From an uncultured Clostridia bacterium (lineage in GTDB: Bacteria > Bacillota > Clostridia > TANB77 > CAG-508): a DNA stretch of 64,000 bases. A program made the position numbers and the translations under genes. This document shows, in pieces, positions 1 through 7,604 of this stretch; position 1 is the first letter of the stretch; every line of letters begins with the position of its first letter. The stretch covers positions 1 to 64,000 of the forward strand of contig CAKPIA010000003.1 in assembly GCA_934162205.1 (NCBI GenBank), given 5' to 3'. The notes beneath the pieces are model-generated. The model saw only the letters and a list, made by a program, of their open reading frames with translations, ran no database searches and was not told where the DNA came from.

Positions 1-457
1 AAATATAAAAATGTCTTAAAATCGATTTTAGCGTGTTATAATTGCAAAATTATATTATGGATTTGTAATCTAAAATTGTATAATATTTTTATAAGAAAAT
101 TTATTAAATTAATTTATTAAATTATAATGTAAAATTATTTACAAGCATTATTAACAAATGTTCGTTAATAAAAAATTATATAAAAAATTTAACTTTACAC
201 AAAATTTTAATTTTTAAAATTTCTGAATCTTAATTACTAATTTTTTTTTACTTTAAATTATTTTAAGTTTAGTTTTATACTTTTAAGAAATTTTTATTTT
301 ATATAGAATAAATTTTTTATGTATTTATTTTTCTGTTTTAAAATTTATTTTAATATTTTAAATCTCTTTTTTATACTTTTTATACATTTCTAAAAATAGC
401 CTATTTCCCTATTCCCTACTTATTTCTTTGTATACATGAAAAAATACTATATAGCTT
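1..457. other. AT-rich intergenic DNA with motif copies
   Basis: No credible gene is seen. Positions 1-33 carry a copy of the motif ending CTTAAAATCGATT that recurs at 4461-4836, here with a perfect 14-base palindrome centred on ATCGAT. Positions 153-166 carry AACAAATGTTCGTT, repeated exactly at 4901-4914. The rest is long A and T runs. Confidence 0.6.
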
Positions 458-598
458 TTAAGTTATTCTTTTGCTGTGTTGAACAAAATTATTACTTAAT
501 AACTTGCTCAAACTACTTAAATTATCAATATTATTAGCTTTTGTATCAACTTGTTCAGCTTGTGATGCTAAAACTTGTTCATAAGTATACTTTAACAT
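458..598 (-). CDS. Possible 46-residue protein, unrecognised
   Basis: A short reading frame starts MLKYTYEQVLASQ and ends at TAA. It is rich in Ser, Asn, Leu and Gln and predicted soluble. An AAAGGAG sequence lies about 28 bases before the ATG, too far for a normal ribosome site, and a stop separates it from any closer start, so the true start may be lost. It lies next to a recombinase remnant, so it may be a fragment of a former mobile element. Function unknown; it may not be expressed. Confidence 0.3.
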   Translation of the reverse strand: MLKYTYEQVLASQAEQVDTKANNIDNLSSLSKLLSNNFVQHSKRIT

Positions 599-643
599 TG
601 ATATTTTCTCTTGTGTTTTATATCAACTCCTTTTTATAATAAA

Positions 644-730
644 TTATGCACAAAAAGCCTCTGCTGTATCAATTTGAACATGTCCTAATAATTCTTGAAT
701 AGTTCTAATATAGGTAATTTTGGACGCTAT
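644..730 (-). pseudogene. Tyrosine recombinase C-terminal remnant
   Basis: The reading frame gives ITYIRTIQELLGHVQIDTAE followed by FCA and a stop. The stretch TIQELLGHxxIDTA is the usual C-terminal signature of XerC/D-like or phage-type tyrosine recombinases, where LLGH holds a conserved catalytic-pocket His just before the tyrosine. The catalytic Tyr expected shortly afterwards is absent (F appears near that place) and everything upstream is missing. Only about 28 residues survive. It lies just downstream of mgtA on the same strand and suggests an old integrated element. Confidence 0.6.
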
Positions 731-773
731 AAAAAATAGTATTACATTTTTTTATAATGTAACACTATTTTTT
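731..773 (-). terminator. Terminator after mgtA
   Basis: An inverted repeat of about 17 bases (AAAATAGT-TTACAT arms with one wobble) has A and T runs on its two sides, 37 bases past the mgtA stop. Confidence 0.7.
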
Positions 774-809
774 ATAATGTATCTTATTATCTTTTTAGTT
801 ATAATTTTC

Positions 810-3446
810 CTATAACCAATTTCCAACTTTTTTAATGTATATTTTCTTTACAATCTGAACTAAAATTACATATAGGATAGTCAATCCTGCTACTATTAAA
901 TAATATAATGGTGGCATTATTTCAAAATGGAATGATTTAATATTATGCAATAATATTGGTGCAAATATTGTTCCTATTATTGTAACCATTGTTAAACAAG
1001 TTAATATTGGGTTTGCTTTTGACTGTACAAAAGGTACTTTTTCAGTACGAACGAAATGAATTATCAATGTTTCACTTATTAGACATTCAACAAACCATGC
1101 TGTTTGAAAATAACTTTCACTTACAGCTCCATTATATCCTAATATAAACCAAAATGCTAAAAACGCCAACACATCTATTATCGAACTTACTGGTCCCATT
1201 ACATTCATAAATGTTCCCAATCCTTTTGTATCCCATTTTCTTGGTTTTATTAAAAATTCTTCATCAACATTATCATATGGTATTCCTATTTGAGAAAAAT
1301 CATATAAAAAGTCTTGAATTAACATTTGAATTGGCAATAATGGTAAAAATGGTAAGAAAATACTTGCAATAAATATACTAAATACATCTCCAAAATCTGA
1401 ACTTAAAGCCATTTTCATATATTTTATAATATTTCCATATACTTTTCTTCCTTCTATTACTCCATTAAATATTACTTTTAAACTTTTTTCTAATAAAATA
1501 ATATCACTTGCTTCTTTAGCAATGTCTGTTGCTGTATTTACACATATTCCAACATCTGCATTATGTAGTGATGGTGCATCATTTACACCATCTCCCATAT
1601 AGCCTACTACATGTCCATTTTTTCTAAGAGCCTTTATTATTCTTTCTTTTTGTAAAGGATTCATTCTAGCAAAAACATTTACTTCCTCAACCTTTTTAGC
1701 AAGTTCTCCATCTGGCATCCTATCAATATCTGTACCTAATAATATTTTTGAATCTTCTATTCCTACCAAGTTACAAATATTTTCAGTGGCATATTGGTTA
1801 TCTCCTGTTAAAATCTTTGTTGTTATTCCATATTCTTTTAATTTCTTTATTGTACTTTTTACTTCTTTTTTTGGTGGATCTAAAAATGCTACAAATCCTA
1901 TAAATGTCATTTCTTTTTCATCATCGCTATTAAATATATCTTTTCCTCTATACTCTCTTTTTGATGCTAACGCGATTACCTGCATTCCTTGTTTTGCAAG
2001 ATTTTCAGCATTTTTATTAATATTTTGTATCATTTCTTGAGTTAGCTCTTTATGTTCGCCATCTATTTTTACTTGATTACAACTTTTTAATACTTCTTCT
2101 AATGCTCCTTTAGTAATTATCCTATAATGATCATCATGTTTTACTACAATACTTACTTTTTTTCTAATATAATCAAATGGAATTTCATCAATTTTTTCAT
2201 AATTAATAACTTGTTCTTTTATTTTATGCTGAACTCCATATGTTATTACTGCTTTATCTACCAGATTTTTCATTCCAGTACTATAATAGCTATTTAAAAA
2301 TGCATATTCTAATATAGATAAATCTTCTTTTCCTTCAACATTTATATATTTCTGTAATACTATCTTGTCTAATGTTAATGTTCCTGTTTTATCAGTGCAT
2401 AAAACATCTATTGCACCTAAATTTTGAATTGCCTGAATGTTTTTTACTAATGTTTTTTTCTTTGCAAGAGTTTTCGTTCCTTTAGTTAAATTAACATTTA
2501 CTATCATAGGCAACATTGTTGGAGTAATTCCGACAGCTACTGATAATGCAAATAGCACTGCTTCTAATATATCTTTTCGTATAAATGCATAAATAATAAA
2601 TACTGCTATTGAAACTACAACCATGTATTTTATTAATAATTTTGTAATTCCATTCATACCTTTTTCAAAATTTGTCGTTTCTCTTTTATTATCAATTTGT
2701 TTTCCCATACTTCCTAGATATGTAGAAAAACCAGTATTAATTACTATAGCTGTTGCATCTCCACTTATTACACTTGTTCCCATTAAACATATATTTGAAA
2801 TTGAAAATATTTCATTTGAGTTATTAAATTTATCTGTTTTTTCAATAGGCGCACTTTCACCTGTAAAAACAGATTGATTTAAAAACAAGTCCTTATTTTC
2901 TATAATCATTACATCAGCTGGAATAATAGAACCTGCATTTAGATGAATAATATCACCTTTTACAACTTTTTCTGTTCTTATTGTTTGTTCTTTTCCATTT
3001 CTTATAACCGTTGCCGTTGAAAACATTTCACTTTTTAATTTTCTATTGAATTTATATGTTGAATAATTTTGGGCAAATTTTATCATAGCACTTACAAATC
3101 CAATTGCTAAAATAATAACTGTACCTAATGTATCATCACCAACAAATTTATTTATTATTGCTAAAACAACTAAAATTAAAATAAATTTATCTTTAAATGA
3201 ATTTATAAAAAAATAAAACCATGAATGTCTATCATCTTTTACAACAACATTTTCTCCATCTTCTTCTAATTTTTGTTCTGCTTCTTTATTTGTCAATCCT
3301 TTTTCAATATTAGTTTTAAGCTCTTGTATTATTTCTTGTTTTTCTTTTTGTGCAATTTTCTTATATTTTTCTAGTATTTTCTCATCATTATTACTCATTA
3401 AATTTTTATTTTTTAATTTGTTCTTTATAAAAAATAATCTAATCAA
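810..3446 (-). CDS. mgtA: Magnesium-transporting P-type ATPase (MgtA/MgtB type)
   Basis: An 878-residue P3B-type ATPase that imports Mg2+ across the cytoplasmic membrane using ATP. It has the actuator TGES motif, the phosphorylated Asp352 in DKTGTLTL, the hinge GDGVNDAP near residue 616, two N-terminal membrane spans, a middle pair and a C-terminal group of about six. Length fits MgtA (about 900). The first codon is TTG at 3446, 11 bases after AAAAGGAG; an in-frame ATG at 3398 (MSNNDEK) lacks a ribosome site but fits family starts better. No M-box-like leader is evident upstream. It is a single gene bounded by decayed sequence on both sides, consistent with insertion or with local decay around it. 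Confidence 0.92.
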   Translation of the reverse strand: MIRLFFIKNKLKNKNLMSNNDEKILEKYKKIAQKEKQEIIQELKTNIEKGLTNKEAEQKLEEDGENVVVKDDRHSWFYFFINSFKDKFILILVVLAIINKFVGDDTLGTVIILAIGFVSAMIKFAQNYSTYKFNRKLKSEMFSTATVIRNGKEQTIRTEKVVKGDIIHLNAGSIIPADVMIIENKDLFLNQSVFTGESAPIEKTDKFNNSNEIFSISNICLMGTSVISGDATAIVINTGFSTYLGSMGKQIDNKRETTNFEKGMNGITKLLIKYMVVVSIAVFIIYAFIRKDILEAVLFALSVAVGITPTMLPMIVNVNLTKGTKTLAKKKTLVKNIQAIQNLGAIDVLCTDKTGTLTLDKIVLQKYINVEGKEDLSILEYAFLNSYYSTGMKNLVDKAVITYGVQHKIKEQVINYEKIDEIPFDYIRKKVSIVVKHDDHYRIITKGALEEVLKSCNQVKIDGEHKELTQEMIQNINKNAENLAKQGMQVIALASKREYRGKDIFNSDDEKEMTFIGFVAFLDPPKKEVKSTIKKLKEYGITTKILTGDNQYATENICNLVGIEDSKILLGTDIDRMPDGELAKKVEEVNVFARMNPLQKERIIKALRKNGHVVGYMGDGVNDAPSLHNADVGICVNTATDIAKEASDIILLEKSLKVIFNGVIEGRKVYGNIIKYMKMALSSDFGDVFSIFIASIFLPFLPLLPIQMLIQDFLYDFSQIGIPYDNVDEEFLIKPRKWDTKGLGTFMNVMGPVSSIIDVLAFLAFWFILGYNGAVSESYFQTAWFVECLISETLIIHFVRTEKVPFVQSKANPILTCLTMVTIIGTIFAPILLHNIKSFHFEIMPPLYYLIVAGLTILYVILVQIVKKIYIKKVGNWL

Positions 3447-3596
3447 TTTCTATGTATCTCCTTTTTTTATATTTTATAAAATTGTATCACTTAATATATT
3501 TTTTGTATATACTTTTTATATTTCTTTTTTCTCATATTACTTTGTTTTCTTCTTTTAAAAATTCACTTTCTATTTTTATATGTTCTTTTGATATTG

Positions 3597-3737
3597 GTAG
3601 TGGAGTCTGGTATTGCGCAATAAACGATAGTCCCATCAAAATTTAAATATATTCTTACTGATACTGGTTGGAGTTTAAAGCCTATCTTAGATTCTATGGT
3701 GCAATGGGGAAATAATTATCGTGAAATGCAAAAATAG
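3597..3737 (+). pseudogene. HxlR-family regulator C-terminal remnant
   Basis: The frame reads KFKYILTDTGWSLKPILDSM, then VQWGNNYREMQK and a stop. YxLTxxGxSLxPILxxMxxWG is the C-terminal wing and helix of HxlR-type winged-helix regulators. Upstream in the same frame (VVESGIAQ) a TAA stop interrupts at the position of a conserved Arg or Thr, and the DNA-binding helices are missing. About 45 residues remain of a usual 110. A good terminator follows, so the 3' end is original. Confidence 0.65.
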
Positions 3738-3762
3738 CAGTAAAATAAAACTGCTATTTTTC
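3731..3762 (+). terminator. Terminator of the HxlR remnant
   Basis: AAAATAGCAG and CTGCTATTTTT form a 10-bp stem with an A-rich loop and a T run, overlapping the stop codon. Confidence 0.75.
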
Positions 3763-3825
3763 TAGTATCATATATAAAATTGGATAAGGATTTCCCTGTT
3801 CATCATTTTATTTCAATTTCACACC

Positions 3826-3956
3826 TTACACTGCTACAGTTGAAAAACCATTATCTGCATGAATTACTTCACCTGTTATCGCATTTGACATATCACTAAT
3901 GTTTTTTCTGCTCCAAAATAAGTTAATGTTACAATACTTGCTTTTGGATTTAGCAT
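3826..3956 (-). pseudogene. Internally deleted enoyl-ACP reductase (FabI) remnant
   Basis: Two pieces of one family are joined out of frame. The first reads MLNPKASIVTLTYFGAEKT, matching the SIVTLTYxGxE strand of FabI that precedes the catalytic region. The second, two bases out of phase, reads ISDMSNAITGEVIHADNGFS and matches the FabI C-terminus (SDMSxxITGExxHxDxG). The roughly 100 residues normally between them, including the catalytic Tyr and Lys, are gone. AGGAGG before the ATG looks like a ribosome site, but the ATG codon is internal in intact FabI. The gene cannot be functional. Confidence 0.7.
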
Positions 3957-4460
3957 TTTTCCCTCCTTTTTCTGAAGGTATAAAAAATAAGCTGAACAAA
4001 CTTTATTCAACTTAACTGTTAGATATTATTTCAATAACCATATTTAATAGGAATTTTAAAATAAAATTATAATATTATTTGTATATTTGAATACAAAATA
4101 TGGAAAGTGATATCATAGGGGGTTACTATTATCAAAGTTTTGTGCAAAAAGAGATAGGAGCAAAATAATAGAACCCCTTTTAGAGTCCTACCCACAAGTT
4201 CTTGCATCTACTAGTTTTAAAGGCTTTACTAGCTATTTATTAGTTACCGTTTGACAACATTATTACTTTATAATTTATTACTTGTAATAATGTTAGTCTA
4301 GTCCTAGATATTTATTTCTAAAATCAATTTTAAATCAGTTTTATAATTTATCTTTACTTAATAATTTTTATTTCATATTATATTTTATATAAATTTTCAA
4401 AAAATCTTCAAAATGCCTATTTCTCTATATTTGCTGTATTTTGCCAACAACAAACTATAA
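3957..4460. other. Intergenic, no gene recognised
   Basis: No coding frame with family resemblance was found. It contains an 11-bp inverted repeat at 4256-4294 and TAGTTACCGTTT at 4241-4252, a 12-mer that also lies in the leader of the gene at 5899-6126. The block at 4125-4260 is less AT-rich than its surroundings and may be the end of a lost gene. Confidence 0.4.
4256..4294. repeat. 11-bp inverted repeat
   Basis: AACATTATTAC at 4256-4266 is matched exactly in inverted orientation by GTAATAATGTT at 4284-4294, with a 17-base AT spacer. It is not followed by a clear T run, so a role as terminator is uncertain. Confidence 0.6.
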
Positions 4461-4836
4461 GCCTTAAAAATAAAAACGGCTTAAAATCGATTCTCGTGCG
4501 TCGCTTTTTTAGGTATTTTTTCAGTTTTTTATATATTTATATAAGTATAAAAAATTTGGTTATTTTTTATCTAAAATCTCTCAAACACAGAATTATCAAT
4601 ATTTTGCCAAAATACTAAACAACAAGTTATATGGCTTAAATATAAAAATGGCTTAAAATCGATTCTCGTAAGCTGTTATTTTAGGCTTTTTAGAGATTAC
4701 TTTAGTATCTGCAGATAATCATAAAAATTGCATATATAACTAAAATTTTTATAAACAACTTAAATAAATCTAAATTTAATATTTAGATGAATAATTTAAT
4801 ATTACAATATTGTAATTGGCTTAAAATTGATTTTCG
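4461..4836. repeat. Recurring GGCTTAAAATCGATT motif, three copies
   Basis: Copies lie at 4461-4496 and 4633-4668 (33 of 36 bases identical) and a shorter one at 4817-4836 (GGCTTAAAATTGATTTTCG). Spacing is 172 then 168 bases. A fourth copy starts the window (1-33). The first two also share TATTTTGCCAA upstream. No reading frame runs through them, and the spacing is far too long for CRISPR. Confidence 0.65.
4759..4803. repeat. 45-bp direct repeat, copy 1
   Basis: It matches 5806-5850 at 44 of 45 positions in the same orientation. Both copies lie in non-coding or degraded DNA. Confidence 0.75.
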
Positions 4837-5132
4837 CAAGTTTAAATTATAATAATTAAAATACATATAAATTAAAAACCAAACATTAAAATTTGCAATT
4901 AACAAATGTTCGTTTTAAAAAATTCTATAAATTTAAAATCTTTAATTTGTAATTTTTTTAATTTTAAAATTTCAAATATAATATTTTTTTATTTTATTTT
5001 TAAATTTAAAAATTTTTAATTATAAATCTGAAGCAAATTCTATTTTGTAAAAACTTTGCACAAAATTTTTCTATATTTTTTTATATATAAAATATTTATA
5101 TTAAATGTAAATCTACAACATCAAAAATAGTA

Positions 5133-5681
5133 CTATCCCCCTACTCTACTGATTTTTTTAAATTCATATTTTTTTATTTCACAATTTTTTAATCCTCTAT
5201 CCAAGAACAAACCATTTTTTATACCTTCAAAATAACCATTAAATGCTTTTGATACTCCACTGTGAGCTACTACTAGAACATTTTTATAGTCTTTTATTTT
5301 TAATTCATCTAAAAAGTTATATATTCTTTTAAAGAATTCTTGTATATTTTCACTTGTTCCATATTGTATTTCAGTATAATAGTTCCAGTATTCTTCTCTA
5401 TTTGTTACATCTAGAGATTGTCCAGACAAACTACCGGGATTTCTTTCTTCTAATCTATTATCAATAAGTATTTCTTTTTCTTTAACATTTATAATTTTAG
5501 CTGTATGCTTTGCTCTAATTAAAGGAGAGCAAATTATAATATCATAATCAATTTTTTTTATTTTTTTTCTTAATTCTTCTGCCTGTTTTATACCTTTTTT
5601 AGTTAAATCTTCATTCTCATTATTATATTGTTTTAATGCATTATGTGGAACTTCTCCATGCCTTATTATATATACTTTCAT
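5133..5681 (-). CDS. Histidine phosphatase family protein
   Basis: A 182-residue member of the phosphoglycerate-mutase-like (histidine phosphatase) superfamily, cytoplasmic, which uses a phosphohistidine intermediate. The catalytic motif RHGE is at residues 7-10 (IIRHGEVPHN), the supporting Arg is in CSPLIRAKHTA, and the second catalytic His is in VVAHSGVSKAF near residue 140. Length fits the small CobC/PhoE-like members. The substrate cannot be deduced; there are no cobalamin or glycolysis neighbours, so a general phosphatase is the safest name. It stands alone between a decayed fragment upstream and repeat-rich DNA downstream. Confidence 0.85.
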   Translation of the reverse strand: MKVYIIRHGEVPHNALKQYNNENEDLTKKGIKQAEELRKKIKKIDYDIIICSPLIRAKHTAKIINVKEKEILIDNRLEERNPGSLSGQSLDVTNREEYWNYYTEIQYGTSENIQEFFKRIYNFLDELKIKDYKNVLVVAHSGVSKAFNGYFEGIKNGLFLDRGLKNCEIKKYEFKKISRVGG

Positions 5682-5715
5682 TATATTTTACTCCAGTTTT
5701 TCTATTTTTTGTTTC

Positions 5716-5868
5716 TTATATTTCTTTCTTAATATCTTTTATAAATAAATGATATTTTGGATGATACTTTTCAATAAATTCATTTTTTATAAAAGAATTT
5801 TCCTTCTTAAATAAATCTAAATTTAATATTTTGATGAATAATTTAATATTGTAATAAGGCTCATTTCA
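5716..5868 (-). pseudogene. Possible C-terminal gene remnant
   Basis: An open frame without a start codon reads NEPYYNIKLFIKILNLDLFK, then ends KYHPKYHLFIKDIKKEI and a stop, a plausible amphipathic protein tail. It begins right after an in-frame TGA and overlaps the 45-bp repeat. No family is recognised. It may be a truncated gene end, or chance coding potential in AT-rich DNA. Confidence 0.3.
5806..5850. repeat. 45-bp direct repeat, copy 2
   Basis: Single difference from 4759-4803 (T for A in the middle). It lies within the putative gene remnant and just downstream of the hairpin that follows the 5899-6126 gene. Confidence 0.75.
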
Positions 5869-5885
5869 AGTTTGAAACAAGCCTT
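5856..5885 (-). terminator. Hairpin after the 75-residue gene
   Basis: AAGGCT and AGCCTT enclose TTTCAA and TTTGAAA, giving a nearly continuous stem. The following T-rich stretch is broken, so it is a weak intrinsic terminator. Confidence 0.55.
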
Positions 5886-5898
5886 TGTCAATAAGGAA

Positions 5899-6126
5899 TT
5901 AAAATGTTTTTACTATTTTAAATTTTTTTCTTTTTAAATATCCCAAATACATTTCAATATCACTTTTTTTCCCTGTCAGTTTAAGTTCATATTTGTCAAA
6001 AACAACTCCAATATCCTCATCCTTGATTTTACATTTGAGATTATATTTTTTATATTTATCAATATAATCGTCTGATGGCCATGTAAGGCTATAACTATTT
6101 ACTTTTACTTGTACATAAACTGTCAT
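5899..6126 (-). CDS. Hypothetical 75-residue protein
   Basis: A small, basic, soluble-looking protein beginning MTVYVQVKVNSYSLTW. Its alternating hydrophobic pattern (VYVQVKV, KLTGKKSDIEMYLGYLKRKK) suggests a small alpha/beta fold. GGAGG lies 8 bases before the ATG. It has its own leader, containing a 12-mer (6162-6173) that also occurs at 4241-4252, and its own terminator, so it is a single-gene unit. No family is recognised and no function is proposed. Base composition is a little less AT-rich than in the neighbours, hinting at a different origin. Confidence 0.65.
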   Translation of the reverse strand: MTVYVQVKVNSYSLTWPSDDYIDKYKKYNLKCKIKDEDIGVVFDKYELKLTGKKSDIEMYLGYLKRKKFKIVKTF

Positions 6127-6273
6127 AAATATTTTTCCTCCTTAAAATAATTATTTTACAATAGTTACCGTTTCTATGATGAAAAAATAGGATAACAAAA
6201 ATTTTTCATTTAATTATAGCATATATTTATGTAAAAAACAATAAAAGTTTATAGTATATATGTTTAAGAATAA

Positions 6274-6308
6274 AGAAAAGCCGAATTATTTTATAAATCG
6301 ACTTTTCT
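6274..6308 (-). terminator. Terminator of the 192-residue gene
   Basis: AGAAAAGCCGA pairs with TCGACTTTTCT (one mismatch) around an AT loop, 8 bases past the stop, and is followed by a T-rich stretch on the minus strand. Confidence 0.7.
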
Positions 6309-6315
6309 CTTTTAA

Positions 6316-6894
6316 TTACTCAATTAATTCGTTTTTAACTTCCAACAAAACATATGGATAGTTTTGCTCTAAATAGTTTTTGATCTCTAAAGAATCTTCT
6401 TTAGGGGCAGCAGAGCACTGAAGCAACTTTTGTATAAACAATTTAGTGTACGGAATTTTATAATCAAGCTTTAATTTGATTATTTCTAAAAAAAGTTCAT
6501 AATATTCCTGAAATGTTGGATTTTCAAGCATATTTCTTTTTTGTATTTCAATATACCATTCTTTGAAAGAAGCTTCAAAGTCTATTAAGACTAGATCAAA
6601 AGCAGCCATAGCATAATCGCTTGCACCATTTTTATTGTGAAAAGTACCTGTAGATACAACGTGTTTTAAAAAAGTATCCTCTTTAAATTCTACAGTTACT
6701 AATTTAATAGCAAATTGTATTTCTACTTCCGATAATTTTCCAAAACCAAAAGAATGCTTGTATGCTTCTCGTATTTCTTGTGCCTTTTGTGGATTATTTT
6801 CACATCCACATTTAATAGCTAGCTCTTTTAAATCTGGATGCTTTTCTAAGATTCGTTCCCAAATGCCTTTTGAATAAATTGTGTAACGCTCCAT
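6316..6894 (-). CDS. Hypothetical 192-residue protein
   Basis: A soluble, mostly helical protein without signal peptide or membrane span, starting MERYTIYSKGIWERILEKHP. Acidic and aromatic residues dominate (FEASFKEWYIEIQKR, FQEYYELFLEIIKLKL). It has two Cys near residue 30 (KCGC) and one near 155 but no metal motif. GGAGG is 6 bases from the ATG. It has its own terminator and so is a single transcription unit. I do not recognise the family. Its size and lone setting in a cluster of orphan genes (5899-7573) resemble accessory cargo genes. Confidence 0.65.
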   Translation of the reverse strand: MERYTIYSKGIWERILEKHPDLKELAIKCGCENNPQKAQEIREAYKHSFGFGKLSEVEIQFAIKLVTVEFKEDTFLKHVVSTGTFHNKNGASDYAMAAFDLVLIDFEASFKEWYIEIQKRNMLENPTFQEYYELFLEIIKLKLDYKIPYTKLFIQKLLQCSAAPKEDSLEIKNYLEQNYPYVLLEVKNELIE

Positions 6895-7144
6895 AAATAT
6901 CCTCCTTAACTAATTAGTTTGCGAGTTGATACAACGTATTATAACGTTTATTTTACATGTCACCTCCCTGTCAATTGACTGCCATCTTGTTTTTAATAGT
7001 TACTATATTAAACTCCATAAATTGTATATATAGGAGATTATTAAATTTAAACATCTAAAATTATATAATATTTTATGTAAAAAGTAAAGGATATTAACTT
7101 TTAAAATTTTAATTTATGTTTAATGGCATTGTAAAACAATTTTA

Positions 7145-7573
7145 TTATTGCTTTTTTAAAAGGATAGTTATATTTCCGTATTTGTCTAAATTAATAACTT
7201 CTAAATTATATGCACAATTTGGGTCAATCGTATTTGAAGTAGAATCACCCAAACAATAAGTTCCTTTATATTCAATGTTATTTATTGTAATTGTATATGG
7301 AATTGCAATAGAAAAATTCACAGTTGATCCAGAAGGTACAGATGGTATATTAAATTTAACATCTTGAGTAATGATTAAAGAATCATTTGTATTGTCTATT
7401 TTATATTTGACCAAAGATTTAATTGTTTCTTCTTGATTTAAATTTATTGATGTTTTTTTATCTATAGTTGTTTCAGATTTATTGCTTTTATAAATTCCTT
7501 TAAAATAAATTGTTATTCCTAAAATAATTGCTATTCCTAGTATTATTCCTATTATTAAAACTTTATTTTTCAT
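7145..7573 (-). CDS. Membrane-anchored protein of unknown function
   Basis: A 142-residue protein with one N-terminal membrane span (residues about 5-25, VLIIGIILGIAIILGI), a polar linker, and an extracytoplasmic beta-rich domain. Cys residues near 107 and 119 (TYCLGDS, DPNCAYNL) could form a disulfide. There is no lipobox. The stop lies 31 bases upstream of the alr stop region's downstream side, i.e. it follows alr on the same strand with a 31-base gap and may be co-transcribed. The family is not recognised; a small secreted binding domain is possible but unproven. Confidence 0.65.
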   Translation of the reverse strand: MKNKVLIIGIILGIAIILGITIYFKGIYKSNKSETTIDKKTSINLNQEETIKSLVKYKIDNTNDSLIITQDVKFNIPSVPSGSTVNFSIAIPYTITINNIEYKGTYCLGDSTSNTIDPNCAYNLEVINLDKYGNITILLKKQ

Positions 7574-7604
7574 ATTTTTTTCCTTATTAATTCAAATTAT
7601 ATTC

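Noticed and set aside
153..166. LexA (SOS) box
   Set aside because: AACAAATGTTCGTT resembles half of the GAAC-N4-GTTC palindrome but the first half reads TAAC, and no SOS gene follows; the second copy at 4901 is also not before a gene.
3447..3590. Magnesium (M-box) riboswitch before mgtA
   Set aside because: The leader is short and AT-only with no conserved M-box sequence blocks or structure visible.
4461..4836. CRISPR array
   Set aside because: Repeats are 20-36 bases but spaced about 170 bases apart, only three copies, diverged, with no cas genes.
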